A DNA stretch of 10,485 nt from positions 77,403-87,887 of the forward strand of contig NWUY0300002863.1 of the NCBI GenBank assembly GCA_004151065.3. Direction: 5' to 3'. Below are positions 1-6,350 of this stretch, piece by piece. Numbering within the stretch: position 1 is the first letter of the stretch; the number at the start of each line of letters is the position of its first letter. The DNA is from Larix sibirica (taxonomy: Eukaryota; Streptophyta; Pinopsida; Pinales; Pinaceae). The position numbers and the translations under genes were made by a program. Below the pieces are notes generated by a model, which worked only from the letters and a program-made list of their open reading frames with translations, made no database searches and was not told the DNA's origin.

Positions 1-78
1 AGAACGGTGACCGAGGTGACATTGGGTCACTGTTCTTGCTTACTGGGAATTAGCCCTGCTAATTTGCCCGGTAACAAG
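1..78. repeat. Two adjacent imperfect hairpins
   Basis: The first hairpin pairs AGAACGGTGACC (1-12) with GGTCACTGTTCT (25-36), 11 of 12 positions matching around a 12-nt loop. The second has nested arms: 35-38 with 75-78, 40-47 with 67-74 (one G-T wobble), and 48-54 with 58-64 around a CCT loop. That gives about 19 pairs with a 1-nt bulge on one side and a 2-nt bulge on the other. The two share bases 35-36, so they could be alternative folds. No open reading frame or known RNA gene is recognised here. It may be the edge of a transposon or a small-RNA-type foldback. The structure is read directly; the function is unknown. Confidence 0.6.
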
Positions 79-271
79 CACCAAGAAATTGCAATCACAG
101 ACATTAGACAGAAGATAAAGTAAGCAAGTTAAATTGAAGTTGAGAAAAATAAACATAAAGATATATTTAGGAGTATAGTCGCCCTGCTCGTGTGAGAGAT
201 ACGTTGCAAGAGATAGAAAAAGGTGATATGCTGCCTAAGATACAGCCGAAGAAGAAGGGCAAATGGGTACC
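79..271. other. No recognisable feature
   Basis: This purine-rich stretch carries no open frame, repeat or RNA gene that I can support. If the primer-binding site at 272 is real, the end of a 5' LTR should lie here, but the sequence does not resemble the candidate 3' LTR at 2833-3082. The 5' end of the retroelement therefore seems to be replaced, truncated or too diverged to see. Confidence 0.5.
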
Positions 272-281
272 TGTATCAGAG
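272..281 (+). promoter_or_regulatory. Possible primer-binding site of the copia element
   Basis: TGTATCAGAG resembles the plant copia primer site TGGTATCAGAGC, which pairs with the 3' end of initiator Met-tRNA; one G is missing and the last base differs. It is placed correctly, before a long leader and gag, and the wording shortly downstream (GCCACTGTTAGAG) is echoed several times later in the leader. No LTR end is visible immediately upstream, so the call is weak. Confidence 0.35.
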
Positions 282-1069
282 GATAGTCTCATCAAATTGA
301 GGTGCCACTGTTAGAGAAGAATGTTGTAGCTTTCGAATAGAGAATCGAGCAAATAAGTATGAATACAGGTTAATAAAAAGAGAACCACTGTGTTGTGTAG
401 TGATTGGAGCCACTGAGTGATTTGTGTATACCCACAGGTGTGTGATGGTGCACACAGGGATTTGATAAGCTGCCATTAGAGAAAGAAGCTGCCGTCATAA
501 GAGTGTAGGGATTTGACAAGAAGCCAACTTTTTTTTTGGGGGGGGAGCTGTGGAGTAGAGCTGCTAGCTTGAAACTGCTGGCAATTTTTTTTAAAAGTGA
601 AATCGCTGAAGCTATCATGAAAGGAGTGCGCCATTGGGTTAGAGAGCCACCATAACAGGAGTGAGGCAGCCGGATTAGAGAGCCACTGATTAGAAAGTGA
701 GACGTTCCTGCGAATGAAAGGAGTGAGTGGCAAATCAAAGCCATCTCAATCATTTGATAAGCAACCTCTGATAAGAGAATTGGGTCAATTAGAAGAAGAA
801 TTGAGAGTGTGTGCTTGGATAATTGATACAAGTTTTATGATTGCTGAGACTGCACTTAGCCTCTATTGACATTAATTTTTGAAGAAAACGATTTTGAAGG
901 GGTGCATCTGTATTCAGAAATTAAAAACTTAGTTTTGAGAAGAAACATGTTCTGATTTTCCGAGCCCAGAAAGATTTTCTTCAGATAAAAAATTTCTAAT
1001 GAATTGATGATGAGATAGGCAATAAGTTATTTTGCAAAGTCTGGTTTAGAGTATGATTGTTGGGGCAGT
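282..1069 (+). other. Retroelement leader with degenerate GCCACTGATTAGAG-like repeats
   Basis: This region between the primer site and gag has no convincing + strand frame. It carries recurring, diverged copies of a short phrase of the type GCCACTGATTAGAGA: near 302 (GCCACTGTTAGAGAAG), 409 (GCCACTGAGTGATT), 470 (TGCCATTAGAGAAAG), 489 (TGCCGTCATAAGAG), 645 (GCCACCATAAC) and 682 (GCCACTGATTAGAAAG). There is also a homopolymer junction of nine T followed by eight G near 529-545. The minus-strand open frames across this leader have no protein-like character. A long leader before gag is usual for this class; the phrase repetition is less usual. Confidence 0.5.
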
Positions 1070-1753
1070 GAAAAATTTAATGGTCACAATTTTAAATCAT
1101 GGAGGCATACAATGCTTGCCATATTTGAATACAGAGGTTTGGACAAACTTGTATTAGGAAAGGAAAGAATCAAGAGGCTATGGTGCTAATCAAGATCTCA
1201 GTGATGAATGAGATGCTCCTTAAAAGTTCAAGATGATAGTGATGCAATTTTCATGTGGGGGAACCTATGAAAGAAGTATCAAATGTCTAACAAAGGTAGA
1301 GCATTTCTCCTTGAAAATATGCTATTCTCAATTAGAGGAATTTGACTATTTGCCAAATCATCTGCTAAACATCAAGGATATTCAAGATCAATTGGAATCA
1401 ATTGACAGGACAGTGGAAGAAGAAGATATGGTGGTTCTAACTTTGAAAAGTTTGTGTTCTTCTTATGCAAATTTGATTAAAACCTTGAACATTACTAGTA
1501 GTAATAAAAATTTGACATTTGAGCAGTTGAGCACTAAGCTCTCGCAGCAAGACAGATAGAAAAATAGTCTGGGAATAACTGTGTGATTGAATTGAGCCTT
1601 TTGAGGTAGTACATGCAATGAAGTTTAAGAGCAAGGGCAATAAACAGGGGACAAAATGATTGAGATAACTCTTTCAAGTCAAGTAAAAGTAGAAAAGAAA
1701 TTAAATGCTTTTATTGTGGAAAACTAGGGCATATAAGCAGCATTTGCAGGAAA
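1070..1753 (+). pseudogene. Copia gag (capsid plus CCHC nucleocapsid), frameshifted
   Basis: Gag would form the retrotransposon capsid and bind its RNA. Three blocks are readable. At 1070-1186 (frame starting at 1070) there is EKFNGHNFKSW, then a hydrophobic stretch, ending at a TAA at 1187. At about 1232-1340, in the same frame, comes KKYQMSNKGRAFLLENM, interrupted by a TGA, the typical middle of plant copia gag. At about 1353-1559, in another frame, comes LLNIKDIQDQLESI followed by EEEDMVVLTLKSL and FEQLSTKL, ending at TAG. The first 40 codons of the open frame beginning at 1233 are therefore out of the ancestral frame. At 1706-1747 a complete zinc knuckle, C-x2-C-x4-H-x4-C (CFYCGKLGHISSIC), survives. 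At least two frame changes and several stops make it non-functional. Assignment is from motif wording and order. Confidence 0.85.
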
Positions 1754-2265
1754 TAATTGTGAGCACTGCCAAGAGCATTCTTTCGATGATCAATCTGGAA
1801 AGAAACATGCTAATGTGGCTGAAGACAAGGAGGAGGAAGAGTTCTATGTGTTAATGGCTAGAAACAAGGACTCAAAAAGTGGTGAGGTTGATTGGTATGT
1901 TGATTCATGAGTCATGACATCTAGACCTTTTACTAATAGTATTAAATGCTATACTGATTTTGTAGAGGATAAATTTCAATCTGATTCTGTTGTGTTGAGT
2001 GGCATAGAAGAATACAAGGTTAGAGGAAAGGGAAATGTTCTGTTTTTGCTAAGAGGAAAAAAGGTAATGATTAAAGATGTCTATCATGTTCATTGTTTGG
2101 AGAAAAATCAACTTTCAATAAGTAGTTTAATGAAGCATAGCACACACTTACATATAAAATTTCAGCGATGACAGTTGTTTTATTGTTGATAAGAATATTG
2201 CAAAAAGATGGTTGCAATGGGTGTGGAAGAACAGGGCGTATCCTGGTTGCTAGATGTTGAAACTT
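1752..2265 (+). pseudogene. Copia aspartic protease and pre-integrase remnant
   Basis: Right after the zinc knuckle the frame moves to one that stays open through KKHANVAEDKEEEEF to DWYVDS, the protease active-site block. The catalytic Asp codon is at 1902-1904 and Ser at 1905-1907, but the next codon, expected to be Gly, is TGA (1908-1910). The following residues V-MTS lack two or three positions compared with the usual DSGxSxHMT. Open sequence then continues to a stop at about 2171 with GKGNVLFLLRGKK and IKDVYHVHCLEKNQLSISSL, the usual protease-flanking text. A frame change at about 2161 gives SDDSCFIVDKNIAKR, and another frame gives VAMGVEEQG to about 2245, the trace before the integrase zinc finger. 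No integrase follows. Inactive. Confidence 0.85.
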
Positions 2266-2801
2266 GAAAATGCAAGATTCGTTCAGCAGAAAGATGGCTG
2301 TAATTTCACTGTAAACTTGGTTATAATGCCTAAGCCAGAGAAGTGTCCAGTGAGACAGAACTCATGAAATGAAGTCCTAGATGATGTTGCTGCTGAAACA
2401 AGTCAAAGAAGAGAAGGCAAACAGCAGGTATATTATGCATTATCTGCTGGAGCCTGGAATTCATAAGAAGAAGACACTCTCAGGGAGGATGAAGATGAAG
2501 TGGCAAAGAAGACCCCTAGGCAGGGTGAAGATGATGGTGCTTCCTCAGAGAAACAAACAAATCTTGATATGTTGGACTGCCAAGATGTGGAGAAGGTGAG
2601 TTCATTGAACAAGCCAAGTTCTATTCAGCCAACATTGGTTCTCATTCGGCTAGTGAGTCAGTGGTCAGACAAAAGGAAGGTGATGTAAATTGTATTTCAT
2701 TAACCCTGTGGATACAGTTCACTTCTAGTTTCTATGTTGAAGATCTTACTTGTGGACAGCAAACATCATGCTTGTCAAAAGCCTTGTTTTTTGTATATTG
2801 A
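2254..2801 (+). pseudogene. Unidentified decayed reading frame between protease and 3' LTR
   Basis: One frame, from ATG at 2254 to TGA at 2686-2688, has only two internal stops (TGA 2365-2367, TAA 2464-2466). Past the second stop it encodes a strongly charged segment (REDEDEVAKKTPRQGEDDG) and SSEKQTNLDMLDCQDVEK. Near 2590 protein-like character seems to pass to another frame, open at 2568-2798, with EFIEQAKFYSANIGSHSA and VVRQKEGDVNCISLTL, ending TGA 2799-2801. Together this would be about 180 residues. It does not resemble integrase, reverse transcriptase or RNase H. It could be a remnant of a pol linker, an extra retroelement frame or a captured host sequence. I do not recognise it, and coding nature is inferred only from frame openness and composition. 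Confidence 0.35.
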
Positions 2802-2812
2802 ACAAACATATA

Positions 2813-2853
2813 ATATGACCATTATGGCAGGGTATTGGAGATAATGGTCATAT
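2813..2853. repeat. Perfect 13-bp inverted repeat across the PPT/LTR junction
   Basis: ATATGACCATTAT (2813-2825) and ATAATGGTCATAT (2841-2853) are exact reverse complements separated by 15 nt. The spacer contains the purine-rich GGCAGGG and the proposed first bases of the LTR. One arm lies in the internal region and the other in U3, so the hairpin straddles the point where plus-strand DNA priming would occur. Confidence 0.75.
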
Positions 2854-3082
2854 GTAGAACTTAGGACATAGACCAAATAATAAATGCTCACTAATAAAGT
2901 GATGTGATAATGGGGCATTTAATGTAGTCATTAATGTAGTTGTTAATAGTAAGGTATTTGGGAGTTATGTAACATATTCTCTCTTACTATGTAATGAGAC
3001 ATCGCATCATCTAATGAATATATAAATCCACTCTTTCTGATTCTAAGTGTATTCCTGTCCACTGTTGTGTGTAAATCTCACA
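2833..3082 (+). repeat. Probable 3' LTR of the copia element
   Basis: Start: after purine-rich GGCAGGG the sequence TATTGGAGAT resembles a copia LTR start TGTTGGAGAT with G changed to A. End: ...AAATCTCACA at 3073-3082; its reverse complement TGTGAGAT matches the start imperfectly, as LTR termini do. Length would be about 250 bp, common for copia. Inside are AATAAA-like text near 2878 and a TATA box at 3019. There is no second copy in the window to prove it, so borders are inferred. Confidence 0.55.
3019..3027 (+). promoter_or_regulatory. TATA box in the putative LTR
   Basis: TATATAAAT lies about 55 nt before the proposed LTR end, where the U3/R promoter of a small copia LTR would sit. It points toward the host exons about 600 bp downstream. 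Activity is not shown by sequence. Confidence 0.4.
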
Positions 3083-3625
3083 TAAAATTTGGTTGAATCA
3101 GGCCTTTCCATACAAAAATTCAGCAAGGAATTTGATTTGGCTGGATTTGATTTATACCAAAGCCCCAGTGCATCAAAGGAACATCATTCCAACTGAAAAC
3201 TCGCATTTGTCCTTCGAAACTGCAAATACAAACTGTGATATGCATTTGCAAAAACAAATTGCAATAGATTACCTTTGGGACTATACATTACAGGACTATT
3301 ATTTTAGAGAAGACGTGAGATTTCTAAAATTTTGAAGAATTTGAATTTTGTACAGTTTTTTACCTGTTAGTGTGATATATTGTCCTGTATTTTTTTGAAT
3401 TGGATATTTTAATATAATATTTTCAGAATCGTACTGAATCTGAATCCAAATTTGTATGTGTTAGTGTGTTTATAATGCCTATCATATGAAATTATTTGTG
3501 GTGACTATTTAATGGATGTGAGCAAGGCTAGACAGTTTACTCAGTTATAGCCTATTTCTCAAAATCTCTAGTACTCTGTTACCATGGAAAGTTATATAAG
3601 TTATATACTGCTCTGTGAAATGCAG
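3083..3625. other. Probable intron sequence upstream of the host exon
   Basis: AT-rich sequence with no recognised gene. An 80-codon open frame at 3093-3335 begins with a TTG-type codon, has no match to any family I know and lacks splice support, so it is not called. The 3' end carries a usable acceptor (TGCAG at 3621-3625) in front of the host exon. Simple reading: the last part of an intron whose upstream portion contains the retroelement, with the earlier exons outside the window. Confidence 0.5.
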
Positions 3626-4111
3626 ATTCTTTGATTATGCTGATCATGACCCAAGGCTTCCTGATGATCCCAATTTTAAAGTAATGCCTGAGGGCTGGGA
3701 AGCAGTTGCTAAAGATAAAGATGGAAGGCCATGGGAAATATCTCAGAAGGAAGAGGATATCCTACTCCAAGAATTTGAGCGACGTATGGCCTTCAACAAA
3801 ATTCAGGTATTTTCTTGATTCCATTTTGCAATTATCACAGTAATTTGTTGTTTCATGTTCTTAGGATACATATTTATGAATTATATTTATTTTTCTGTGT
3901 CCAGATTGCTAATTTTGTCAAATCCCATATATTTAGTCGGAGGAGGCCTATAGATGGATGGAAGTACATGATAGAGGAATTAGGTCCAAATTCTAAAAAA
4001 GGAAGGGGTCTCAGCAACAAGTTTACTGGTTCATCTGATGGTCCAAGAAGGTCTTTTGATGACAATGAAAAAGGAATAGTCAGAAGAGAATTTGTTAGAA
4101 ATCGACAGTAG
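3626..4111 (+). CDS. 3' end of a conserved plant protein gene (two coding exons)
   Basis: Join 3626-3806 and 3905-4111. The first exon starts after TGCAG and contributes one base to a split codon, then 60 codons beginning FFDYADHDPRLPDDPNF and containing MPEGWEAVAKDKDGRPWE and EEDILLQEFERRMAFNKIQ; it ends at CAG|GTATTT. The second exon follows TGTGTCCAG and reads IANFVKSHIFSRRRPIDGW, then KYMIEELGPNSKKG, a Ser/Gly-rich tail and a stop TAG at 4109-4111; it is 69 codons with stop. Frame is kept across the junction, both borders are consensus, and the text is clearly protein-like (Trp, Pro, paired basic residues). The RRRPIDGWKYMIEELGPN block looks like a conserved C-terminus of a plant, possibly plastid-directed, protein, but I cannot name the family. 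Earlier exons and the start lie outside the window, so targeting cannot be judged. Half of the last exon is duplicated downstream. Confidence 0.75.
3807..3904 (+). other. 98-bp intron of the host gene
   Basis: GT donor in CAG|GTATTT and AG acceptor in TTTCTGTGTCCAG|ATT, with a T-rich tract just before the acceptor. Removing it joins FNKIQ to IANFVK in frame. An earlier TTCTTAG near 3864 is a possible but weaker acceptor. Confidence 0.75.
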
Positions 4112-4415
4112 ATCAATTTATCCATAAATGTGAATGCATTACTGAATGAGTCAATTTATCCGTAATTATACTGCCCTGTAGTTGTGTAAATTGCTTTGAC
4201 ACATAATTGTCTATTAACAAGTGGTCAGACATTCTAGGCAGCTGTGCCTGATTTGTTTCATTTTTGTCTTGAAGTTCTTGTAGTTGCATTTCCAATAGGA
4301 TAGATTTTAGTACTTCTGAAGAATTAGAATATGCATATTCCATTTCAATTATATTCTTTTTAAAAGTTAAAGGTTTGGTAGAACCACAGATTTTACTTTC
4401 TGGGGCATGGCCTTA
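3933..4415 (+). repeat. Tandem duplication, copy A (483 bp)
   Basis: Begins inside the last exon at TTAGTCGGAGG and runs through the stop codon and about 300 bp of downstream sequence to ...GGCATGGCCTTA. It is directly followed by copy B. The start and end points share the trinucleotide TTA, as in a microhomology-type tandem duplication. This copy holds the intact coding frame. Confidence 0.9.
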
Positions 4416-4896
4416 TTAGTCGGAGGAGGCCTATAGATGGATGGAAGTACATGAGAGAGGAATTAGGTCCGAATTCTAAAAAAGGGGTCTCAGCAACAAG
4501 TTTACTGGTTCGTCTGATGATCCAAGGTCTTTTGATGACAATGTTAAAGGAATGGTCAGAAGAGAATTGGTTGGAAATCGACAGTAGATCAGTTTATCCA
4601 TAAATGTAAATATATTACTGAATGAGTCAATTTATCCGTAATTATACCACTCTGTAGTTGTGTGTAAATGGCTTTGACACGTAATTGTCTATTAACAAGT
4701 GGTCAGACATTCTAGGCAGCTGTGCCTGATTTGTTTCATTTTTGTTTTGAAACTTCTTGTAGTTGCGTTTCCGGTAGGATATATTATAGTACTTCTGAAG
4801 AATTAGAATATGCGTATTCCATTTCAATTATATTCTTTTTAAAAGTCAAGGGTTTGGTAGAACCATAGATTTGACTTTCTGGGCATGGCCTTATTA
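4416..4896 (+). repeat. Tandem duplication, copy B (about 481 bp)
   Basis: Collinear with copy A from TTAGTCGGAGG to GGCATGGCCTTATTA. By eye about 30 substitutions (roughly 6-7 percent) and a few small indels separate the copies, spread across coding and downstream parts. Beyond 4896 the sequence departs (TCTGATTC), giving the outer border. Confidence 0.9.
4421..4603 (+). pseudogene. Duplicated, frameshifted copy of the last-exon C-terminus
   Basis: Copy B reproduces RRRPIDGWKYM and EELGPNSKKG, then lacks 4 bp relative to copy A (AAAAAAGGGG in place of AAAAAAGGAAGGGG). After the shift an unrelated frame stays open to TAA at 4601-4603. A further 3-bp deletion follows. Copy B starts in mid-exon, so it has no inherited splice acceptor, and the main stop at 4109 precedes it. 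It is most likely untranslated and free to drift. Confidence 0.8.
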
Positions 4897-5152
4897 TCTG
4901 ATTCTAACAAATTTTTATACTTCACAGTTCTACTTTCTTGAATAGTTTGAGATGGAACGTTTCCTTAAATATGAATGATTTTGCGTTCCATCTGTAAACT
5001 GGAGATTTATCTTTTGTTATGGATCTCTGGTAGCATGCGAAGAGCATAGGCCGCTCTTCCTTTATAAAAAACACCATTTATTGGTTGGATTCTACTTTGT
5101 GGAAAATAAAAGGAGAAGGAAAATCTTAAAATTTGCAGATTTATGTGGCAGA
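4897..5152. other. No recognisable feature
   Basis: AT-rich sequence after the duplication. A short complementary pair, GATGGAACG (near 4952) and CGTTCCATC (near 4984), could form a hairpin. No gene is supported. The minus-strand open frame 5007-5312 overlaps the start of this stretch and is discussed with the R modules. Confidence 0.5.
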
Positions 5153-5515
5153 ATAATATGTCCTGTTGCATTGGAAAATGAGGAATTATAATGATGCGAT
5201 GGTGGTCTGGTTTTGGTTTTGTGAGTGCAGAAATTTGGAAGAAAAGAGGCAGGGAAACGTCCTTTGGAATTACCAGTTCATTGTGGTCTGGCCAAATATA
5301 ATTACCGTTCAACAGTTGGCCATCCTAGATATGGATTATGGAATTTCTTAAACAATTAGTAGAAAACATAGCACATTATATATCCTATTGCATTGGAATA
5401 AGAAGAATTATAACGAAGCTATGGTGGTCTGTTTTTGGTTGGGAAGAACAGAAAGTTTAAAGAAAGAGGCAGGGAAATAAATACTGGAATTACCAAATTC
5501 AATACGGTCTGGCTG
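5153..5515. repeat. Two old R-module copies with an S-module fragment between them
   Basis: Copy P1 (about 5153-5292) and copy P2 (about 5376-5515) share CCTRTTGCATTGGAA, a GAATTATAA...GCTATGGTGGTCTG-type block, GAGGCAGGGAAA and TGGAATTACC...GGTCTGG. They match the R units at 6656-7262. Between them, 5328-5378 matches the first part of the S module (ATGGAATTTCTTAAACAATT). After P2, GAAAAGATCTGCATT (5516-5530) recalls the S start GAAGATATGCATT. P1 is the only copy whose minus strand is open throughout (frame 5007-5312), but I do not recognise the product. Confidence 0.7.
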
Positions 5516-5530
5516 AAAAGATCTGCATTT

Positions 5531-5913
5531 TTTTTCCTTGAAAAAAAAATCATAATTTCATTACTTCATAAAGGAGTTACAAAATAACATTTTTCAGATG
5601 CTCTTTGTGAGAGCATAACACCATCTTCTGCCTAAAATTAAGGCCAAAAGAGCACATCCATTCAGATCTCAAGACTACTTCCTTAAAATTTTCAGCTAAT
5701 AGGAGTTTATGGCATGATAAGACCTGTACAGTGACAACCCAGCTCATATAGCTAACAGCATATCATATTCCTATATACAGAAAGGCCTAAAAAAGAATAC
5801 TTTTAACTATCTCTGATTATAAAGGGGCAAAATTAAACCTTCCATCATAAAATAACCAAAAACAAGTTGAGTCATAAAACTTGTCAATGGGCAGTCTCCA
5901 TAAAAAACAGAAC
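5531..5913. other. No gene seen; 3' flank of the LINE remnant
   Basis: AT-rich sequence with no open frame of note. Read on the minus strand it lies just after the stop of the RNase H-like frame at 5914, so it may be the 3' untranslated part of that LINE. No poly-A tail is clearly visible; the T-rich tract near 5529-5536 on the + strand is an A-run on the minus strand and could be its relic. Confidence 0.35.
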
Positions 5914-6180
5914 CTAAACAGCAGGCGGTCCTTTGTGAAATGGAGGACGATAGTAATCGAAAATCTCCCCAACTCGAGATTCAGAAATGAACCAGGACCC
6001 ATGCTGCATCTGAATCCCTGCTTTTGACAAAACATCAGCTTCCACATTTCTCTCCCTGTAAATAAGCTGAAAAGACTTTACTGTGAGATTTGATACAATT
6101 AAACTCACTTCTTCCACACTGAAGATATGCATTATGGAAGTTCTTAGACAATTAGTAGTAAACATACACATTAGATGCAT
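5914..6180 (-). pseudogene. LINE-type RNase H domain, C-terminal fragment
   Basis: An 88-codon minus-strand frame. It contains SLIVSNLTVKSFQLIYRERN followed by VEADVLSKAG, then GSWFISESRVGEIFDYYRPP and a stop. The phrase YRERNxEADxLSKAG is the end of the plant LINE RNase H fold (RVT_3 type); the Asp in EAD corresponds to the last catalytic acidic residue. The other acidic residues should be upstream on the minus strand (above 6180), but that sequence is stop-rich, so the domain is truncated. The region beginning at 6121 is shared with the S repeats at 7263 and 7438, which keep short parts of the same frame (MCIFTTNCLRTPIMHI). Family assignment is from motif wording. No reverse transcriptase is present nearby. 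Confidence 0.7.
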
Positions 6181-6350
6181 TTATCATTTAAAAAAGAAAA
6201 AAAGCACAGCTACTGGGGATGAAATTTGGATTAGTTTTTTCAAGCAGGTGCACTGTATTGTCAAGCACTATTCAGTGTCTCAGCATTACACAAGCAAACT
6301 TATTTGTTGGTGGATACCAATCCAAATCCTGTTCATCAATCATCTCTATA
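6121..6350. repeat. S module, copy S0
   Basis: Runs from GAAGATATGCATTATGG to ATCATCTCTATA. It shares CTACTGGGGATGAAATTTG, TTCAAGCAGGTGCACT, TATTCAGTGTCT and CCAATCCAAATCCTGTT with copies at 7263 and 7438. Its left part overlaps the minus-strand RNase H frame. It lacks a left-hand R neighbour, unlike the other S copies. Confidence 0.85.

Larger units (their letters stand above)
272..3082 (+). mobile_element. Decayed Ty1/copia-like LTR retrotransposon lacking integrase and RT
   Basis: A + strand retroelement relic with parts in the usual order: primer site (weak), leader, gag, CCHC zinc knuckle, aspartic protease, a pre-integrase trace, then a purine-rich tract and a probable 3' LTR. The gag and protease wording is of the plant copia class. 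I see no integrase HHCC or DDE motifs, no reverse transcriptase YVDD box and no RNase H. The space between protease and LTR is only about 570 bp, against roughly 3 kb in an autonomous element. Frameshifts and stops break every domain. It therefore looks like a deleted copy or a non-autonomous gag-only element. The family class is fairly sure; the exact 5' boundary is not. Confidence 0.75.

Noticed and set aside
370-831. 153-codon minus-strand open frame over the retroelement leader
   Set aside because: Composition mirrors the repeated leader phrase read backwards. It crosses a nine-T/eight-G homopolymer junction and has no domain; the + strand leader explains the sequence.
3093-3335. 80-codon + strand open frame just after the LTR
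   Set aside because: No ATG at its start, no family resemblance, no splice signals tying it to the exon at 3626; likely chance in AT-rich intron.
3626-4111. Naming the host gene as pTAC12/HEMERA or another plastid transcription-complex protein
   Set aside because: First impression only. As far as I recall, HEMERA ends in an acidic activation segment, which is absent here, and I could not recall any other member with this C-terminus. The gene is left unnamed.
4113-4827. Two minus-strand open frames (4113-4343 and 4642-4827) with near-identical text
   Set aside because: They are the same non-coding 3' region seen in the two duplication copies. Similarity comes from the duplication, and neither has coding character.
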